Assembly: GCA_036897625.1 (NCBI GenBank)
Contig: JAYMTA010000803.1
Location: 1-24,048, forward strand
DNA: 24,048 nucleotides
Source: Pelargonium cotyledonis
Lineage: Eukaryota; Streptophyta; Magnoliopsida; Geraniales; Geraniaceae
Direction of reading: 5' to 3'
The translations under genes and the position numbers were made by a program. Under the pieces are notes generated by a model that was not told the origin of the DNA, did no database searches, and saw nothing but the letters and a program-made list of their open reading frames with translations. Position 1 is the first letter of the stretch. Each line of letters begins with the position of its first letter. This document shows positions 10,101 through 19,988 of this stretch, piece after piece.

Positions 10101-13100
10101 ATACATATACTGATTCTTATCCAGTGTTCTATGATCAAGGGCACATTGAAGAATCAAGTTTGACTGTCGCACAAAAGCAAAATTTTACAATAAGGGAAAT
10201 ATCCCCGGAATGGGGTTACACTAATGAGGCTACAAAGGTATTTGTTTTGTTTTTACAATTTGGTGAAGCATGCCCTAGTACTCTCCAGAATCAGCCTGGT
10301 TATGTGGTGCCTTTATAATACCTTTATTTGATGACAGCATGTTTATAATACCTCTCTTCTCCCTAGATATATGATCATATATGGACCAATATATTTTCTG
10401 CTGAACCAAAATGGTTGAATAACATAGTATTAGGTGATCATCTATTTTGGTTCAATTTTATGATTCATCGTTAAAGCAGCCACTTTATATGACACATCAA
10501 TCCTCCTGGTGCTGATCGTCAAGTCCAGTTACCCATCTCAATGAGATAGTAACTTCACTGGGCTGTAATTTAACTTTTGTTAACTAGACAAAGTGGCTAT
10601 GTATTGCTTTGTTTTAACAAGAAGGTGTTTAATTAAGACTTTCAAAATAAAAATCAAAATGAAGCTGGTTTTCTCTCAAACTCAAACGTAGACTAGGCCA
10701 GTTTTCTTGAACTATATGTCAAATGCAAGCAGACATAGCTTAGGCCCATCTAATAGAGATTCTGAAAAACCACTCAAATGTCAATAAACTAGAAATTACT
10801 TCTGCTACCATGTATGACTTACTGGGTCATTATAAAAGTATCTTAAGTTATGTCAAACTTATAACCTTTACCTTAACTATTGAGCTTGTAGTTGAAAATG
10901 CCTACATTGTGCAAGGGTGTTTCAAAACTTTCTCCTTCTAAAACATTTTCATAAATTGCTTGTGGTGGTGCCATTAGTTTAGGAATTGGAGATACAATTT
11001 TGAAAACACAACTTTTCTGGGTGCAGGTGATCGTTATTGGATCTTTTCTATGTGATCCATCAGAATCTGCCTGGAAGTGTATGTTTGGTGACATTGAAGT
11101 TCCTGTTCAGATCATTCAGGAAGGTGTCATCTGTTGTCAAGCTCCTAATCATTCTCCTGGAAAAGTCAGTCTCTGCATTACTTCTGGAAACCGGGAATCC
11201 TGCAGTGAAGTCAGAGAGTTTGAGTATCGGGTTAAGACTAGCAGTTGTGTTCGTGATGATATGCATCAAAATGAGGCTACGAAAAGTGCAGAAGAGATGT
11301 TACTACTGGTCAGATTTGTGCAGATTCTTCTGTCTGAATCATCAATGCAGAAAGGTGACATTGAAGGATCAGGACATCATCCACTGAGAAAATTGAAATC
11401 TGATGATGATTCATGGAGTCATGTGATAGAGGCTCTTTTAATGGGCAGTGGGACTTCATCTGCCACTACTGATTGGCTTCTCCAAGAACTTCTGAAAGAC
11501 AAGTTACATCAGTGGCTTTTGTCTAGATTCCAGGAGGAACATGACCAGCCCAGTTGTTCCTTGTCCAAAAAAGAGCAAGGGATAATTCACATGGTTGCTG
11601 GATTGGGCTATGAGTGGGCCCTAAATCCTATTCTAAGCTATGGAGTCAGCATAGATTTCCGTGATATTAATGGGTGGACTGCTCTTCATTGGGCTGCTCG
11701 CTTTGGAAGGTAAAAGAATGTATGACATGTATTTGGATTTTCTTTTTTTGCCCAATAGCTGGGCTACACTTTGGGGGCAGCCTTTCCCTTCACCTAGAGC
11801 TGGCATATGGGCCAGGGACATGCAGGTCATCTTTGACCGGGCCCAATAACACCGGGTTCGGGCCGGCAAAAAGTGGCCTGTTGAACATGTGGTCGTTTTG
11901 GCCCGCTTTTGCCCCATGGGCATAATTGGCCTGGCCTGATAATAGCGGGTTCTGGCCCGATAAGGATACATGATTTTTGACCCTTCCCGAACCCGAACAG
12001 ACTTGGCCTGATCCCGGCTCATTGGCCATTTGCCAGCTCTACTCTCACCCCCAACCAATTTTAGTCAGGATTTGAACCTTGGTTTTATGCCTCCAGAGTC
12101 TAGAACTCTGGAACTAATCGATGGACTTGTGAGTTAGTTTGACAATTGGAACTTCAGGAAAGAACAATCTTACTCACAGTTTTGTCTTCTTAAACAATTC
12201 ATCAAAATTAAGAATAGAATTTAGTTAATTGTTATTTAAATTCCCAAAATCAGTATGATTCATACTAGTAATTCATGCATTTGCATGTCTTATGATTAAG
12301 AGTGAACATTGAGTCAGAGTTGCCTAATCACTAAAGCCCATAGAGGATTTGTTTTTCTGATTCATTGATTTAAGTCTGAATGTTTGAATGTCTTCTGTAA
12401 CAGGGAAAAAATGGTTGCTTCACTAATAGCTTCTGGTGCATCAGCTGGTGCAGTGACAGACCCCAATGCACAGTACCCGACAGGAAGAACCCCGGCATCC
12501 ATTGCTGCTTCCAGTGGCCACATGGGATTGGCAGGCTATCTTTCAGAGCTTGCACTGATTAGCCACCTTTCGTCTCTCCGGCTGGAAGAAAGTGAGCTTT
12601 CTAAGGTGTCAGCTGAGGTTGAAGCAGAAAAAACTGTAAATAGCATCTCAAACGGCAGTCTTAGTACCAATGAAGATCAATTTTCTCTTAAAGATACCTT
12701 GGCTGCAGTTAGAAACGCAACTCAGGCTGCTGCACGCATACAATCGGCTTTCCGCGCACATTCGTTCAGGAAGCGGCATCAAAGAGAAGATGGTTCTAGC
12801 GTAGATGATGAATATGGTATCAGTTCAAGCGATATTCGAGGGCTTTCGGCTTTGTCAAAGTTGGCCTTTGGCAATCCCCGTGATTATAATTTTGCTGCTT
12901 TGTCTATTCAGAAGAAATACCGAGGTTGGAAAGGTCGAAAAGATTTCCTAGCATTGCGACAGAAAGTTGTGAAGATACAAGTAAGGAATTTACTTCAAAT
13001 GCATGTTGAAATTATAGTTGAATAAGGATTTTAACTATGTTTTATAGATATTATGGACATGTATTGTTTGCATAACAGGAATCAAAACCTTTTTCCTGAA

Positions 13101-14458
13101 CTAGCTTGATCGTAGATTGTTTTGTAAGTTACTTACCTTGCTTGTTTGGCAGGCGCATGTAAGAGGTTATCAGGTCAGGAAGCATTATAAGGTCTTCTGT
13201 TGGGCCGTGGGATTTCTAGATAAAGTTGTTTTGCGATGGCGTCGAAAAGGAGCTGGTTTGCGAGGTTTTCGGCCGGAAAAAGAGGCAATTGATGACAATG
13301 AAGACGAAGACATTCTCAAGGTGTTCCGCAAGCAGAAAGTGGACGGTGCTCTCGATGAGGCTGTCTCAAGGGTGTTATCCATGGTTGAGTCTCCAGAAGC
13401 GCGTCAACAATATCATCGCATGCTTGAAAGATGTCGTCAAGCTAAGGTATGAAGATGGTTATAAACCTTTATTATCTCTTTTGAACTCAGACAATAGGAA
13501 GTCAACTCTGAATTTCAATGCGAAACTCTGCTATTTATGATGTCGACAATAATATCCCTATAATTCTTTAGCTAGTATGCCTTGAGTTTTGTTACAACTT
13601 ACAATGCATGTTCATTGGGTTACAATAGTAAATATGCTACATTAACTACCTTCTTAATTTTTCTAAAAAAAGATACTAATTTTGGGACGGAGGGTATCTT
13701 CATTGTTTGTAACTTTTAACCATAACCAAGGGTTTAAAAACCGGACTGCCCTGGCCTGTGGATCAGTTTAATTTTAATCAGCTCAATATCATGGTCAAAC
13801 CCTGGAAAAAGTGCAAAACCAGCCAAAATATACTTATAATTTATTTTGGATGCCATGTCGCCTGGCGACCCAGCCGGATAGATTGGTGGAACTGGTAATC
13901 CAGACAACAAACTGGTTTGACCACGTCTGATGTTTAAGACATTGCCTTAATTTGTCCCCGTCTAAACCTTGATTTGGTATGGTAGCCACCAGGGTGCTTG
14001 CTTGAAAATGGTTCTGCATTTTCAATCAATGGTAATGCAGGACTGTGATGCTCCAAATCGTCTCTTTTTTTTGCACACAGGACATTGTGTTTATACATAA
14101 TCCATCATATAAATTTTCATTGTTTCTTTGCACATTCAAGTTGATTTGCCATGCCAATAAAATGTGATGGACTTTAGATGTTATTCATATTTCTGTAACT
14201 TACCAATGGTCCACTCGTCACATTGTCATGATTCGTCCTTATTTCGTTCTCATATATTTGGAACTAATAGCAAATTACTTGGTTAAATAGTTTCATTGTT
14301 ATTTGGCATTTACATGATTCACTCGCATAGTGGACACTTTTGAATTGATTCAGCTATTCTTGCAGGCTGAACTTGGTACGTCGTCAAGCGAAGCAGAAGC
14401 TCCCAATTATCTTGGTGATTTTCTCGACATGGAAAATGAGGATATTATATTCCAGTAG
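7104..14458 (+). CDS. CAMTA4: Calmodulin-binding transcription activator, CAMTA4 type, 12 exons
   Basis: Exons: 7104-7113, 7251-7376, 7550-7665, 8170-8258, 8461-8506, 9042-9555, 9782-9934, 10029-10237, 11027-11709, 12404-12980, 13153-13446, 14366-14458. All introns are GT..AG and the exons join in frame to 2910 nt, 969 aa. CAMTAs are nuclear factors that bind CGCG boxes and respond to Ca2+/calmodulin in stress and immunity. Domains: CG-1 DNA-binding about 8-129, with basic RKKRDGR; Ser/Pro linker with SPSPSPSP just after 140; IPT/TIG about 404-489; ankyrin repeats about 604-698 (GWTALHWAARFG at 637-648); IQ motifs near 758-777, 813-833 and 836-854; calmodulin-binding helix about 855-880 with Trp858 and Trp870 and LRWRRKG; acidic C-terminus. 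The MQSGYDIDELYREAQ start fits CAMTA4 rather than CAMTA1-3 (MAE..) or 5/6. No broken exon; the gene looks functional. Intron 9 carries a hAT MITE and intron 11 two further TE pieces. Confidence 0.95.
11795..12041. mobile_element. hAT-type MITE in CAMTA4 intron 9
   Basis: The left end TAGAGCTGGCATATGG and the right end, read on the other strand as TAGAGCTGGCAAATGG, form a terminal inverted repeat of about 20 bp. The flanks CCTTCACC (11787-11794) and CTCTCACC (12042-12049) match at 6 of 8 bases, fitting an 8-bp hAT target-site duplication. The 247-bp interior is rich in ggccc/cgggcc words and has no ORF of note, so it is non-autonomous. It is inserted 86 bases after exon 9, within the intron that splits an ankyrin-coding region. 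Confidence 0.75.
12061..12140 (-). repeat. tRNA-like / SINE-like relic
   Basis: On the minus strand, GGTTCAAATCC (12078-12068) matches the pol III B-box consensus. Upstream of it lies a perfect stem, TCCAGAGT/ACTCTGGA (12112-12092), which can be drawn as an anticodon-type stem with the 7-base loop TTCTAGA. Further upstream, TAACTCACAAG is a weak A-box. The D arm does not fold and the T stem has mismatches, so this is not a working tRNA. It could be a SINE head or chance. Confidence 0.3.
13662..13694. mobile_element. Isolated Stowaway-type MITE end in CAMTA4 intron 11
   Basis: Ends in ATTTTGGGACGGAGGG followed by TA. This is the reverse of the Stowaway (Tc1/mariner MITE) terminus CCCTCCGTCCCAAAAT with its TA target. 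No matching left end was found in the intron, so the element is truncated or decayed. Confidence 0.55.
13725..13976. mobile_element. Degenerate inverted-repeat element in CAMTA4 intron 11
   Basis: The left end ACCAAGGGTTTAAAAACCGG and the right end, read in reverse as ACCAAATCAAGGTTTAGACG, form a degenerate terminal inverted repeat. The interior has ccgg/ggtttgacc words typical of a common plant MITE class. No ORF and no clear target duplication. The family is not assigned. Confidence 0.4.
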
Positions 14459-14724
14459 GAGTAACTTGTCATATCCCATGTCTGCATATCTCTAACTTTG
14501 AATTCTTCACCCAAATCGGTTTGTGTATAATGAACTCCTGGACTTGACCCTAGTTTGCTGGTAGAAAAGTCCATGCTCCATCCTCTTGATGCTGTAAATG
14601 TTTTTCTATTATGATTGTAAATTGTTTTGAGAAAAAAAAAATGGATTTGATTTATTTGTCTTTAGATTCAGTCTGTCTCAATATTTTAATATTTTCTGTT
14701 TTTTGTCTTTCCTTTCCCTTCTTA
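14459..14724 (+). other. CAMTA4 3' UTR region
   Basis: The sequence after the stop codon is AT-rich with several possible polyadenylation signals, such as ataatgaa near 14527 and tgtaaat near 14592, followed by an A-run at 14632-14641. No further coding sequence. Confidence 0.4.
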
Positions 14725-15010
14725 TAGAGCTGGCTACCGATGACTATTTGGATTTTGATTAGATTTGTTTGGATTCGGACTGATAAGCAGTAATCCGATT
14801 TTGATTTTACAAAGGGTTCGGATTGGATCAGATTGTTCATATCGGATTTTGGATTTTGAGTGAGTGTAAAATGCGTGCATTTCTCTAATATGATCCATAT
14901 TTTTGCAGGATAAATCTAATTCGATCTAGTCCAAAAGTTGATGGGATCATATATATAAGTCAAATTGAATATTGGATACCCGCTGGTTTGAATTTAAACT
15001 GCCAACTCTA
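14725..15010. mobile_element. hAT-like MITE downstream of CAMTA4
   Basis: The left end TAGAGCTGGCTACC and the right end, read in reverse as TAGAGTTGGCAGTT, are inverted repeats of the same type as the element in CAMTA4 intron 9. The interior is rich in ggatt/ggatc words and has no ORF. An 8-bp duplication is not visible (CCTTCTTA versus GAGCTAAC). The ten bases cctttccctt precede the left end by four bases, exactly as they do at the intron 9 element. Confidence 0.5.
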
Positions 15011-15430
15011 GAGCTAACAATTTGGGTTTCGGGGTTGGTTGGAAAGGTCTAGTCCGAACCTAATTTGAAGCGGGTTTTAGGTCGGGTCTTGGGTTTTACA
15101 TGTAAAATGTGAGTGCAGGGTGAGGGGTTTAGTTTTAACGATCGATCACATGTTCAAATTGCTAGTTGTACTTTATTATTTTGCCATCTTTGTGTTGAAC
15201 CAATGAGTTTGTATTTATTAGCCAAAGTGAATAAAAACAAAAATTGCTGTGCCGTCTCCACAATCTATCCATGGTCCATGGAAGAGAACCATAAAAAGCA
15301 ACCACTAAATGATTGATTTTTGGTCAATGATAACGTTGCAAACTTTCTTCCCAACTCTTGGTATCTATTCTCCTACGCGATCAAAAAAATCTTCTTTTTT
15401 CCTACAATAAATTAGGTATTATATATACAG
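15011..15430. other. Intergenic DNA, no gene seen
   Basis: Contains a short cggg/gggt-rich stretch (15025-15110) like decayed repeat DNA. A 67-codon ORF at 15113-15316 has no recognisable features. Nothing else is supportable. Confidence 0.4.
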
Positions 15431-15656
15431 AGTGTATAATGTATATCAATTAACTGATATAAAGTTACATCAGTTAAACTAATAAGGTGATAACGTCTCA
15501 TTTAAAATCATGAATCCGGACAGAGTCGCTTCGCTCCCTCAAATTCACTTGAGTGAGTATAAGTGATTTTAAATGAGGTGTCATCATCTTATTGGCTTTG
15601 TTAAGTTGCAACCGATATAACATTATATCAGTTAACAGATATACATTATATATACT
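15431..15656. mobile_element. Fold-back MITE with long arms
   Basis: The left arm 15431-15510 is inverted in the right arm 15564-15656. Exact blocks are TATAATGTATATC, TTAACTGATATAA and CTCATTTAAAATCA, with small gaps between them. The loop (15511-15563) is more GC-rich. It has no ORF. The family is unassigned because the outer ends merge into AT-rich DNA and no target duplication is clear. A transcript would fold into a long imperfect hairpin. Confidence 0.75.
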
Positions 15657-15929
15657 TCTTTTTTTATCAACGAACTCTCATAGAGAGATGTGTGTCTTGA
15701 TTATTGCGTCATGCATAAAAGATGAAAACATATACTCTTAAGATACAGTAATTAACAAATTTTTATAACGGGTCAATCAACTTTGACAACTTTTTTCTTT
15801 TTAAAGAAGAATTATGTCTCAGTTTCAATAATTTCATCGCGTACAATATATTCGTGTCATTTTAGCCTCATTTTTGGTGATTACGTTGTTTTGTTGCAAT
15901 CTTTTGGTCGAGCTTTTTGCTCGTGTTAG

Positions 15930-16091
15930 GAGATCAATGATGAGATTGCTCACGCTCTACCTAGGAACTCTGTTTCTAAGTCTGATCTTTGTAATTGGGA
16001 TGGGTATGCCCTCCCTCAAGTAGCTTTGAATATTATTTTGTTGGATATTATTTAAACTAATATAATTTGCATTTTCGCTAAAAAAAAAAAT
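15930..16091 (+). mobile_element. 3' end of a LINE-type retroelement (RNase H tail plus poly(A))
   Basis: In one frame 15930-16055 reads EINDEIAHALPRNSV...NWDGYALPQVALNIILLD then stop. This fits the C-terminal end of the plant LINE RNase H (RVT_3) pattern R-x-x-N-x-x-AH-x-LA...W...P. Just upstream, in the neighbouring frame, is ARVRRS, as expected if a frameshift broke the V-R-R/N-x-x-AH motif. The stop is followed by a short tail and an A-run at 16080-16090. This is a 5'-truncated, dead copy. Confidence 0.5.
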
Positions 16092-16124
16092 TAATTAATT
16101 ATGTCATGTGCCACGCTCACAGTT

Positions 16125-16144
16125 ACGCGTGAGTAGTATATAAT
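16125..16144 (+). promoter_or_regulatory. Promoter with CGCG box and TATA box
   Basis: ACGCGT at 16125-16130 is a V-CGCG-B box, the known CAMTA target, 6 bases before TATATAAT (16137-16144). CTCAC and GTGAG flank the box as a small inverted repeat. The ATG of the next gene is at 16216; a tiny ATG-TTC-ACG-TAA uORF lies at 16170-16181. Inference: transcription starts near 16170. Confidence 0.55.
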
Positions 16145-16215
16145 ACCCAACCCTTGCAAATAACTAACCATGTTCACGTAACACACTCCTTGAGCCTTCA
16201 CCTCTACATTCTCTC

Positions 16216-19161
16216 ATGTCGATTCTCAATCTGTTTGGATTCAAAAAATCTGAACAAAAAGCAATGAAAATCGAATCATCCAATGAGAAGAACAAGAAGA
16301 AGGATCTGGAATGCGTCCAGGTCGCGATCGAGAGACTCATGGAGCAAAGAAAAAACAAGGAAGCTTCTGGTGAGAGCGCTCTCGAAGACGACGACGACGA
16401 CGACTACAAGCTTCTCTCGAAATTGCTCTCTCAGGTGATCAATTAAACTCTGCTCATACTCATATTCATATTCCTGTTTGGATTCGAGGATCTGAGATGA
16501 TGATTCTGTTTTTCTTCTGTGCTCATCGTCGGATTTGAATTTGATCCGTTTCTGGTGTTTAGATTTTCAGTATTTCATTTCTGATTACTGGATTAGATTT
16601 TGATTGTACTTGTGATGTTGTGTTAAATTGAATTGCTCGTCCGTTTGATGAAGAAGAACGATTGCAGTCTCAGTGTTAAGGATCAGTTTCTGTGAAGCTA
16701 GTAATGGTATTTGATCATTTTACTCTCAAATTTCTTTTCTGATTAGGCTTTTGAATGTTTTTGTTGACGCTCAAGCTCTGTTGAAGAACTTGAGATGTTG
16801 TGTTTTGTTGAATTGATTTTCTGTTTGATTAAGAAGAACAATTGTAGTCTCAATGTTAAGGATCAAATTTCTGTGAAGTAGATTGTTAATTTTTTGGTAT
16901 TTGATCAATTTACACTCAGATTTCAATTCTGGTTAGGCTTTTGATTGTTCTTGTTCACACTCACTTTTTTTTTTAAGAACTTGATATGTTCTGTTGAATC
17001 GAAGTGAATTAATAGTCAGTATGATGCAGAAGAACAATTTTAATCTTAGTGTTAAGGATTGAGTTCTTGTTTAATCTGTGGTTTTATGATCAATTCACAC
17101 TCAAATTTATAATTACTTGAGGCAAAAAGTAACAGGAAAGGATATGTTATTTGTTTGTCTTTGAGAAAACTTTCCTATCTTTTGAATTTTGAGACAAAAT
17201 ATGATCTCTTATTCAATAAGAAAAGGGCCAAGCCAAGTGTCAACATAATTGCTCTGTGTTGAGTAGTGTTGGCTTGGTTTGATTCCAATTTCAAAAACAC
17301 TATTGAGTTGATAAATGTGATGTCTGATTGGCCACTTTGAATCACTAGAACACTTTAATCACCAAGGGTGTGATAACAATTAAGTCGTGGAATTCATTCC
17401 CACAAATGTGGCTAGATCATAAGAATTTTTCTTTGCGAATTTCTTAAGTTAGAACATGAATCTCTGACATATTAGATATGCTAAATATGGTATGTACACA
17501 CAGAACTGTGACGTGACTTCTAACATATACTTCAACACTAAAAAATTTGCAGATAAGGGACAAAAGTATAGCACCTTGAAATTTATTTGATGAAGTGCCA
17601 ATGTTGCAGTGTATTGTTGTTGATATCTCACTCATATTGCAAATTGCTTTTGGAATCGTTGTGACTAAACACCGTAAGATTATTTTCTTATAGATCTTTC
17701 ATTAGATGAAAATGGTGTGGTACATGTTGGTTTGTGATACTACTTTCAAAGAAAACTATAGTATTATGAGTTTGTCTATCACGTGCAAACTTTACACATG
17801 ATAAGAGACATTGATATTCAAATTTTGTACTTTTTTATTATTTGTTCACTCACTTTTACATATCTTTTTATATTTTCAAAGTATATAAATAATATTGAAT
17901 TACTAACCACATTACCCGATGAATCTTAACCCTTACATCAATTGCACTTATTAGATAAATCTTGTTAATAAAATAAATAAATAAATAAGAACTCTGTAGT
18001 AATGGTTGAACATGAATTAATGAAGGTAAGGATGCAAGTAGTACACTACAATTCAGTTGTACCAATGTAGGACTGTTGACATCTAAAGAAAAAACAGGAC
18101 ACCATAGAACTAGAATAAAGCTAAAGGACACAATTATAGCACCTTGATTAAAACTTGTTTCATGTCAATGTACCAAAACTGCACTGTATTGTTGTTTATC
18201 TCACCATATATTGTATATTGCTTCGGCTATTGTTGTGGCTAAACACTATTTTTTTTTTTTTTAGAACGGGTGAATGATTTATCTTTGACTCCATTAGATG
18301 AACTATGATACAATATATATTGGTTTGAGATACTACTTCTAAAAAGTATTATAATATTAAGGGTTTGTCTATCATGTGCAAATTTCGCGCATAATAAGAG
18401 ACATTGAAATTCAGGTTTTGTATTTTTTTTATTATCTATTCACTCACTTTTATGAATAAGTAATATTAAATTGTGTAACACAATTCTCAATGAACCTTAA
18501 CATGTGTATCAGTTGCACAAATTAGATAAATCCTACTTAAGAAAAGAATAAGAATAAGAACTCTATGACAAGCCTTAAACACCATATTGTGCTACTTGCA
18601 TTGTTGTTTATCTCACCATACTGTGCATTGCATATTAAAGTTTTGTTCTTGTTCATGTGATCGCAAAATATATCATATCCATCTAACCTTTCGTGTTATC
18701 AACAGCTAGAATCGTTCAAGAGAGACACTTCATCATCACTCGATCAACCAGAGGAGGAAACAACTTCAGATAGCAAGAATGCCGGAGATGAGGATACAAG
18801 CAGCACTGAATCCGAGTCTGATGAGATAATCAAAGAGCTGAAGAAGGTGAGTAAACAGAATTCCATTACTCATTGGCTCCTTTCGTTCATGATTGTCCTC
18901 ACTATTACTTGGCAATTATCCGAGGTATCTCTAATTCTGACCTTAAAAGATAGAGTAAGTCATCCCTTCAGATCCTTCGGGGGAATGCTCGCAGGAATGT
19001 TGCAAATGAAAGGACCCGAACCCCATCCTGCGAAGGTCCTAGATGATGACAAACAATTGAAACAACTACAAATTGAAACCCCTTCACTACCTCATCTCAC
19101 AATGCCTGAGCTTCCCCCTATTGAATTGCCAGATTTGAATCTCAATAGTGGAGATGAGTGA
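16216..19161 (+). CDS. 224-aa single-span membrane protein of unknown function
   Basis: Exons 16216-16434 and 18706-19161 join in phase 0 (CAG|GTGATC ... AACAG|CTA) across a 2271-bp intron; the join reads KLLSQ|LESFKRD. Residues 1-73 are basic then acidic, with a run of six Asp. Residues 74-120 are Ser/Glu/Asp-rich (TSSTESESDEII). A transmembrane span lies at about 128-150 (THWLLSFMIVLTITWQLSEV). The tail is rich in Pro and Leu (PHLTMPELPPIELPDLNL). I recall similar uncharacterised plant proteins with the same TM block but cannot name a function. A strong unused donor (AAG|GTGAGT) sits at codon 121; the conserved-looking TM coding beyond it argues that it is normally skipped. Confidence 0.8.
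16591..17115 (+). repeat. Degenerate tandem repeat, about 180-bp unit
   Basis: Within the intron of the 224-aa protein gene. Landmarks recur in the same order: gatgttgtgtt at 16614 and 16794 (gatatgtt at 16983), agaagaac, agtgttaaggat, and gattaggcttttgattg-like words at 16591, 16741 and 16931. There are about 2.8 copies with spacing near 180-190 bp. No coding potential. Confidence 0.7.
17558..18660 (+). repeat. 568-bp-spaced direct duplication plus partial third copy
   Basis: Copy A (about 17558-18000) and copy B (about 18126-18570) share ordered blocks: tatagcacctt, gtattgttgtt, ttgtctatca, ataagagacattga, ttcactcactttta, ttagataaatc and aagaactct. tagcacctt occurs at 17569 and 18137, giving a 568-bp period. 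A third, truncated copy (18572-18650) repeats the cattgttgtttatctcacca portion. All lie in the intron of the 224-aa protein gene. Related DNA lies at 21112-21297. Confidence 0.7.
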
Positions 19162-19988
19162 TAAATTTCCTTAAAAGGAAAAACTACCGAAATAGTCTCC
19201 TAACTATTGAAAGCCGAACAAAATAATAATCAATGTTAACATCCGTTAAATATCAGTTTACTTTTTCCTTCTTTTTTTAAACTTCACATTAGCAAAACAG
19301 ACAGAACGGCTACAGAAGTTGATATTGGGAGTTATTTTGATCCATTTTCAAAAGTTGGAGTACTATTATTTTGGCATAAAATTAGTTCATGAATCAAATT
19401 GGTCGAATATGATAGTTAAGGTAATATTTTGATAATTTTTCTTTTCTTTAAAGGTTTTGGTTCTATGCCTAATTTTTGTATCGAAACAGATTCTACCACT
19501 CCTCTTCTCCTTATCTCCTATCATTTTCTTATGAAAATTAAAGAGGACAACTGGGTTTGTAAATGCTTATCTTATTAATGCAATTTCAGTTCTAGATGAT
19601 TCTTGTATATAGATTCGTAGACCTGTTTTTGAAATTTGTCGCATGAATTTAGAACATTTAGTATGATATTTTTCCCAACGAAGTCGAGGCCACAAAATAA
19701 ACTGTTCATTTTGATTGACATAATCATGCTCGTTTCAAAAATCGTTAGTGTTTGGGTTATTGATATAGAATTTCGGTAACAAACTATATTGGAATATAAC
19801 TGTGACAAATAATCAATTCATTAAACATCATTAACTCAACCAATGACCGCACATAATGGTGCAGTGAAATTTTTTAGAACCAACCCAAGTTCTCTTCTGA
19901 AATTGTCTTGAAACTGAATAAAGATAAAAGCAAACTAGTTTTCCTGGACGTTCACAATCAAATCCACATATTTCTCACGATCTTGATT
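19162..19988. other. Space between two converging genes
   Basis: Holds the 3' UTRs of the 224-aa protein gene (+) and NTF2 (-), plus the degenerate inverted-repeat element at 19187-19374. No further gene is seen; a 77-codon minus ORF at 19575-19808 is featureless. Confidence 0.5.
19187..19374. mobile_element. Degenerate inverted-repeat element
   Basis: The left CCGAAATAGTCTCC...TTGAAAG...CAAAATAAT resembles the reversed right end CCAAAATAATAGTACTCC...TTTGAAAA...CAAAATAA. The interior has aacatccgtt opposed to an aacggc word. These are the terminal arms of a decayed MITE. No target duplication identified. Confidence 0.4.

Noticed and set aside
11633-12058. 141-codon minus-strand ORF over CAMTA4 exon 9 and the MITE
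   Set aside because: Open only because the GC-rich MITE lacks stops; spans an exon border and a transposon end.
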